From Mycolicibacterium moriokaense (lineage in GTDB: Bacteria; Actinomycetota; Actinomycetes; Mycobacteriales; Mycobacteriaceae): DNA of 64,000 nt. This document shows positions 60,352-64,000 of this stretch, piece by piece. Each line of letters begins with the position of its first letter. The first letter of the stretch is position 1. The stretch spans positions 1,488,001 to 1,552,000 of the forward strand of contig NZ_AP022560.1 of the NCBI RefSeq assembly GCF_010726085.1. The letters run 5' to 3'. A program made the translations under genes and the position numbers. The notes beneath the pieces are model-generated. The model did no database searches and had not been told where the DNA came from. It worked only from the letters and a program-made list of their open reading frames with translations.

Positions 60352-61295
60352 TGTCCGAATTCGCTGAGTTCCATGCCGAGTTGCGCTCCGTCGCGGGCGA
60401 TCTGCTCGCCAAGGACCGCACGGTCGAGTGGCCGGCGCTCGTCGACGCCGGGTGGGTCGGTCTCGAGATCCCCGAACAGTTCGGCGGGGCAGGCGCCACG
60501 TTCGCCGAGACCGCGGTCATCTGCGAGGAGATCGGCCGGGCGGCCAGCGCCACCAGCTATCTGGGCAGCGCCGTGCTGGCGGTCGGAACACTGAACGCAT
60601 TGCAGCCCAGCGATGTTCGCGATCAACTGCTGACCGACATTGCCTCCGGTGGCGTGCGCACCGCCGTCGCACTCGACGGCACGGATTTCGTGCCCGACGC
60701 CGACGGCGCCGACCAAGTGCTGGTGGTCGCCGAAAACGGCGTCACCGTTGGGACGCACACCGCGACGCCCACGCCGGTGGTGGACGAGACCCGCAGGCTC
60801 GCTGCCGTCACACCGACCGGCGGCGAAACGCTGCTATTCGACGGCGACCCGTCGACCGCGATCCAAGGCCTTCGCGACCGGGCCGCCGTCGCCGTAGCCT
60901 GCGACAGCCTCGGGGTCTCGGAGGCGATGTTGGCGGCGACCGTCGGCTACGCAAAGGTGCGCCACCAGTTCGGCAGGCCCATCGGATCGTTCCAGGCCGT
61001 CAAGCACGCCTGTGCCGACATGCTGGTCAGCATCACCGTCTCGCGCCAACTCGTCACCGCCGCGGTACAAGCCATCGCCGAGAACCAAGACGCCAAGGTG
61101 GCCGCCGCGATGGCGAAGTCACATGCCTGCGGCGCCGCCGTCGACATCGCGGGTAAGGCCATGCAGTTGCACGGCGGCATCGGATACACGTGGGAGAGCG
61201 GCATCCACGTTTACCTCAAACGCGCCGCACTCAACCGTTCGCTGTTCGGATCGCCTGCAGCACACCGCCGAGAGCTAGCCAAACGTTATAGATAA
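60351..61295 (+). CDS. Acyl-CoA dehydrogenase, short subunit of pair 2
   Basis: 314 residues with shortened beta domain. FGGAGATFAETAVICEEIGRAASATSYLGSA is in the N-terminal part (given in pieces: GRAASATSYLGSAVL), and the C-terminal has VRHQFGRPIGSFQAVKH, KAMQLHGGIGYTWESGIHVYLKRA. Partner of the preceding gene. Confidence 0.88.
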   Translation: MSEFAEFHAELRSVAGDLLAKDRTVEWPALVDAGWVGLEIPEQFGGAGATFAETAVICEEIGRAASATSYLGSAVLAVGTLNALQPSDVRDQLLTDIASGGVRTAVALDGTDFVPDADGADQVLVVAENGVTVGTHTATPTPVVDETRRLAAVTPTGGETLLFDGDPSTAIQGLRDRAAVAVACDSLGVSEAMLAATVGYAKVRHQFGRPIGSFQAVKHACADMLVSITVSRQLVTAAVQAIAENQDAKVAAAMAKSHACGAAVDIAGKAMQLHGGIGYTWESGIHVYLKRAALNRSLFGSPAAHRRELAKRYR

Positions 61296-61308
61296 GAGGG
61301 AGTTTCGC

Positions 61309-63021
61309 ATGGGTGTACCTGTTTACAAGCGGATCTTGGATCTGTTCGAGGCCGAGGGGATCAACACGATTTTCGGTATTCCGGATCCGAATTTCGTGCA
61401 TATGTTCGCTGAGGCTGACGCGCGGGGTTGGTCGGTGGTGGCGCCGCATCATGAGCTCAGTGCGGGGTTCATGGCCGAGGCGGCGTCGCGGATGACGGGT
61501 AAGCCGGGGCTGTGTATCGGCACGCTGGGCCCGGGGATGGCCAACATCGCCGGGGCGATCCAGTGCGCGCTGGTGGAGAACTCCCCGGTGATCTTCCTCG
61601 GCGGGCAGCGGGCCCGCGTCACCGAGCGCCGGGTACGGCGCGGCCGCATCCAATTCGTCCAGCAGGAACCGCTTTTCGAGGCGTCGGTGAAGTTCAGCAG
61701 TTCGATCGAGTACGCCGATCAGACTGACGAGATCATCCGCGAAGCCATCCGTCGCGCCATGTCCGGTACGCCCGGACCGAGCTATGTCGAGTTCCCGTCG
61801 CATGTCATCCTCGAAGAACTCGACGTGGCGGATCCGTTGCCGCCGCACCGGTACCGGCTGGTGAATCAGGGTGCGGGCGCCCCGGAAGTCGCGGCGGCCG
61901 CGAAGCTGATCCGTGAGGCGAAGAGCCCGATCCTGTTGGTGGGCCATGGTGTGCACACCTCGCGTACCCAACACGAGGTCAAGCAGCTCGCGGAGTTGAT
62001 GAACTGCCCGGTGATCCAGACCTCCGGCGGGACGTCCTACATTCCGGGACTGCAGGATCGGACGTTTCCGTATCTGTTTTCGCCGGCGGCCAATGAGGCC
62101 GTCGAGGAGTCCGACCTGTGTGTGGCGCTGGGCACCGAACTCGGTGAGCCGATGCATTACGGCAAGACCCAGCACTGGGCCGCTGGCGACGCCGCCCGCA
62201 AGTGGATCTACGTCGAGCAGGACCCGGTCGCGATCGGGGTGAACCGCCAGTTCGATGTGCCGCTGGTCGGCGATCTGCGCGGGGTGGTGCCGCAGTTGGT
62301 TGAGGCGCTCAAAGACACCCCGCGTCCGGCGTCGCCGAACCTGGACCGTCTGGTCAAGGCTGATGCTGAGGAACTGGCCCAGCTCGCGGAGTCTGCGCCG
62401 TCGGGGCGGTCGCCGATTCACCCGGCGCGCTATGTCGTGGAGGCCACCAAGGCGTTCAACGAACTCGATGACGCGATCCTCGTGCGCGACGGTGGGGCGA
62501 CGGTGATCTTTCAGTGGACCTACTCGCAGTCCAAACCGCGTGATGTGATCTGGAATCAGAACTTCGGTCACCTCGGTACCGGGCTGCCGTATGCGATCGG
62601 GGCGTCGGTGGCTGAGGGCCGCAAACGGCCGGTGATGCTGCTGACCTCTGATTCGGCGTTTTTGTTCCACATCGCTGAGTTGGAGACCGCCGCCCGCGAG
62701 GGTGTGCCGCTGGTGTGTGTGGTCGGCGTTGATCATCAGTGGGGTCTGGAGGTCGGGGTGTACAAGCGCACCTTCGAACAACCCTCGCCGCAGCCCGGTG
62801 TGCATTGGAGCAAGGACGTGCGTCTGGACAAGGTCGCCGAGGGGTTCGGGTGCCACGGCGAATACGTCGAAAAGGACGACGAGATCGCACCCGCGATCGC
62901 GCGTGCCTACGCCAGCGGCAAAGTCGGTGTGGTGCACGTGTGCATCGACCCCAAGGCCAACTCCGAGGAGATGCCCAAATACGACCGATTCCGCACCTGG
63001 TATGCAGAAGGCACCCAGTAG
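61309..63021 (+). CDS. Thiamine-diphosphate-dependent enzyme (acetolactate synthase / 2-hydroxyacyl-CoA lyase-like)
   Basis: 570 residues with the three-domain ThDP fold. The activating Glu is in HHELSAGFMAEAAS (about 46-52). The metal/ThDP motif reads TSDSAFLFHIAELETA, close to GDSAF of oxalyl-CoA decarboxylase/2-hydroxyacyl-CoA lyase, and the second metal ligand position reads VGVDHQWG (Asp for Asn). It could cleave a 2-hydroxyacyl-CoA or a C-C bond to give an aldehyde for the ALDH that follows. Codon third positions look less GC-rich by eye than in neighbours. AGAGGGAG precedes the ATG. Confidence 0.82.
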   Translation: MGVPVYKRILDLFEAEGINTIFGIPDPNFVHMFAEADARGWSVVAPHHELSAGFMAEAASRMTGKPGLCIGTLGPGMANIAGAIQCALVENSPVIFLGGQRARVTERRVRRGRIQFVQQEPLFEASVKFSSSIEYADQTDEIIREAIRRAMSGTPGPSYVEFPSHVILEELDVADPLPPHRYRLVNQGAGAPEVAAAAKLIREAKSPILLVGHGVHTSRTQHEVKQLAELMNCPVIQTSGGTSYIPGLQDRTFPYLFSPAANEAVEESDLCVALGTELGEPMHYGKTQHWAAGDAARKWIYVEQDPVAIGVNRQFDVPLVGDLRGVVPQLVEALKDTPRPASPNLDRLVKADAEELAQLAESAPSGRSPIHPARYVVEATKAFNELDDAILVRDGGATVIFQWTYSQSKPRDVIWNQNFGHLGTGLPYAIGASVAEGRKRPVMLLTSDSAFLFHIAELETAAREGVPLVCVVGVDHQWGLEVGVYKRTFEQPSPQPGVHWSKDVRLDKVAEGFGCHGEYVEKDDEIAPAIARAYASGKVGVVHVCIDPKANSEEMPKYDRFRTWYAEGTQ

Positions 63022-63048
63022 GCCAAGGATTTAGGAGAAGCTAGAGCC

Positions 63049-64000
63049 ATGCGTGAATATCTGAAGTTCTACATCGACGGCAAGTGGGTCGACCCGGTCG
63101 AGCCCAAGACCCTGGACGTCGACAACCCGACCACCGAGCAGGTTTCCGGCAAGATCGCGATCGGTTCCGCGGCCGACGTCGACAAGGCGGTCAAGGCGGC
63201 GAAGAAGGCATTCGCCACCTGGTCGGTGAGCACCCGCGAAGAGCGTCTCGACCTCCTGCAGGCGATCCAGGCCGAGTATCAGAAGCGGTCGGCGGACCTC
63301 GGCGAAGCGGTGTCCGAGGAAATGGGTGCGCCGCCGTCGCTGGGTTCGGGCACGCAGGTCTACCTCGGCTTGGGGCATCTCAACGGCGCCATCGACGCGC
63401 TGAAGAACTTCGAGTTCGAAGTGCCGCGCGGTAAAGCGATGATCTTCAAAGAGCCGATCGGTGTATGCGGCCTCATCACCCCGTGGAACTGGCCGATCAA
63501 CCAGATCGCATGCAAGGTGTTCCCGGCACTCGCGACCGGTTGCACGATGGTGCTCAAGCCGTCGGAGGTCGCGCCGTATTCCGGCCAGATCTTCACCGAG
63601 GTGCTCGACGCCGCCGGTGTGCCCGCGGGCGTGTACAACATGGTGTTCGGTGACGGCGCCGGTGTGGGCGCGGCGATCTCGAGCCACCCCGACGTCGACA
63701 TGGTGTCCTTCACCGGGTCGACGCGCGCGGGCGTCGAAGTCGCGAAGAATGCGGCGCCGACGGTCAAGCGCGTGACGCAGGAACTCGGCGGCAAGAGCCC
63801 GAACATCGTGCTCGACGACGAGAACTTCGCGCAGAACGTGACCGCGGGCGTGCTGGCGATGATGCCCAACTCGGGTCAGAGCTGCAACGCGCCGTCGCGC
63901 ATGCTCGTGCCGAAGTCGCGTAAGGACGAAGCCATCGCCGCCGCCAAGGCCGCCGCCGAACAGGTCAAGGTGGGCGACCCCTCGGACAAGACGGCGATCG
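63049..64000 (+). CDS. Aldehyde dehydrogenase family protein (3' end beyond window)
   Basis: 317 residues are visible. Motifs: PWNWPINQIACKVFPALATGCTMVLKPSE (core TPWNWPIN), FTGSTRAGVEVAKN (NAD binding), Glu in QELGGKSPNIVLDD and the catalytic Cys in SGQSCNAPSRM. RBS AGGAGA 11 bp before the ATG. It follows the ThDP enzyme by 27 bp and probably oxidises the aldehyde product to an acid. The coding region is open at the window edge, so the C-terminus is not seen. Confidence 0.92.
   Translation, partial: MREYLKFYIDGKWVDPVEPKTLDVDNPTTEQVSGKIAIGSAADVDKAVKAAKKAFATWSVSTREERLDLLQAIQAEYQKRSADLGEAVSEEMGAPPSLGSGTQVYLGLGHLNGAIDALKNFEFEVPRGKAMIFKEPIGVCGLITPWNWPINQIACKVFPALATGCTMVLKPSEVAPYSGQIFTEVLDAAGVPAGVYNMVFGDGAGVGAAISSHPDVDMVSFTGSTRAGVEVAKNAAPTVKRVTQELGGKSPNIVLDDENFAQNVTAGVLAMMPNSGQSCNAPSRMLVPKSRKDEAIAAAKAAAEQVKVGDPSDKTAI

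Noticed and set aside
1..64000. CRISPR array, tRNA, rRNA, prophage or integrative element
   Set aside because: No regularly spaced direct repeats, cloverleaf sequences, integrase or phage structural genes were seen on reading both strands.

Overview
This window is chromosomal DNA from a Mycobacterium, most likely an environmental rapid grower (Mycolicibacterium type). It is GC-rich and densely packed, with many ATGA/GTGA/TGATG start-stop overlaps. Two blocks match the M. tuberculosis order Rv0897c-Rv0910: an FAD oxidoreductase, a DUF2630 protein and prrB/prrA at the left, then accD3, echA6, a metallo-hydrolase, a serine hydrolase, ctpE and the Rv0909/Rv0910 pair at 21-29.4 kb. No rRNA, tRNA, CRISPR array, insertion sequence or phage gene was seen.

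Layout. 0-3.9 kb: core block with an FKBP isomerase and the PrrAB two-component system. 3.9-20.9 kb: about 17 kb of accessory genes lying between prrA and accD3, which are neighbours in M. tuberculosis. It holds a phospholipase-D-like protein, a two-gene chromate-type transporter, a voltage-gated cation channel, a heterodimeric ABC exporter behind a MerR-type promoter, two flavoproteins, an epoxide hydrolase, an acyl-CoA synthetase, a TetR regulator with clear operators, and a degenerate ABC ATPase paired with a YhgE/Pip membrane protein. 21-29.4 kb: the second core block.

29.5-42.8 kb is the most unusual region. A leftward run of twelve closely spaced genes starts with a TetR regulator. It continues with a 34-residue membrane peptide, a NorD-like VWA protein, a NorQ-like AAA+ ATPase, a 42-residue membrane peptide, an unrecognised multi-pass membrane protein and a single-pass protein. 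It ends with a P450, two DapB-like reductases, a VOC protein, a second P450 and a protein resembling fungal ERG2 sterol isomerase and the sigma-1 receptor. A second copy of the TetR and of the multi-pass protein lies just upstream, and a divergent SDR plus a third DapB-like reductase face it. Three palindromes TGAC-N4-GTCA sit at the promoters, so this looks like one regulon. I propose an uncharacterised membrane-associated oxidative system for a lipid- or terpenoid-like substrate, with the NorQ/NorD pair assembling or activating the membrane component.

42.8-64 kb is catabolic. A leftward operon (SMP-30-like protein, GntR regulator, two acyl-CoA ligases, an SDR) diverges from a long rightward operon (SDR, Rieske oxygenase, Baeyer-Villiger monooxygenase, SDR, CoA-transferase, two tandem acyl-CoA dehydrogenase pairs, Gfo/Idh oxidoreductase, ThDP enzyme, aldehyde dehydrogenase running off the edge). 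The shared promoter region carries two near-identical TTGTC-GGAC sites. Together the genes suggest ring hydroxylation, ketone formation, lactonisation, CoA activation and beta-oxidation of an alicyclic compound.

At least seven intergenic inverted repeats of a few related families lie between genes, mostly at convergent 3' ends.
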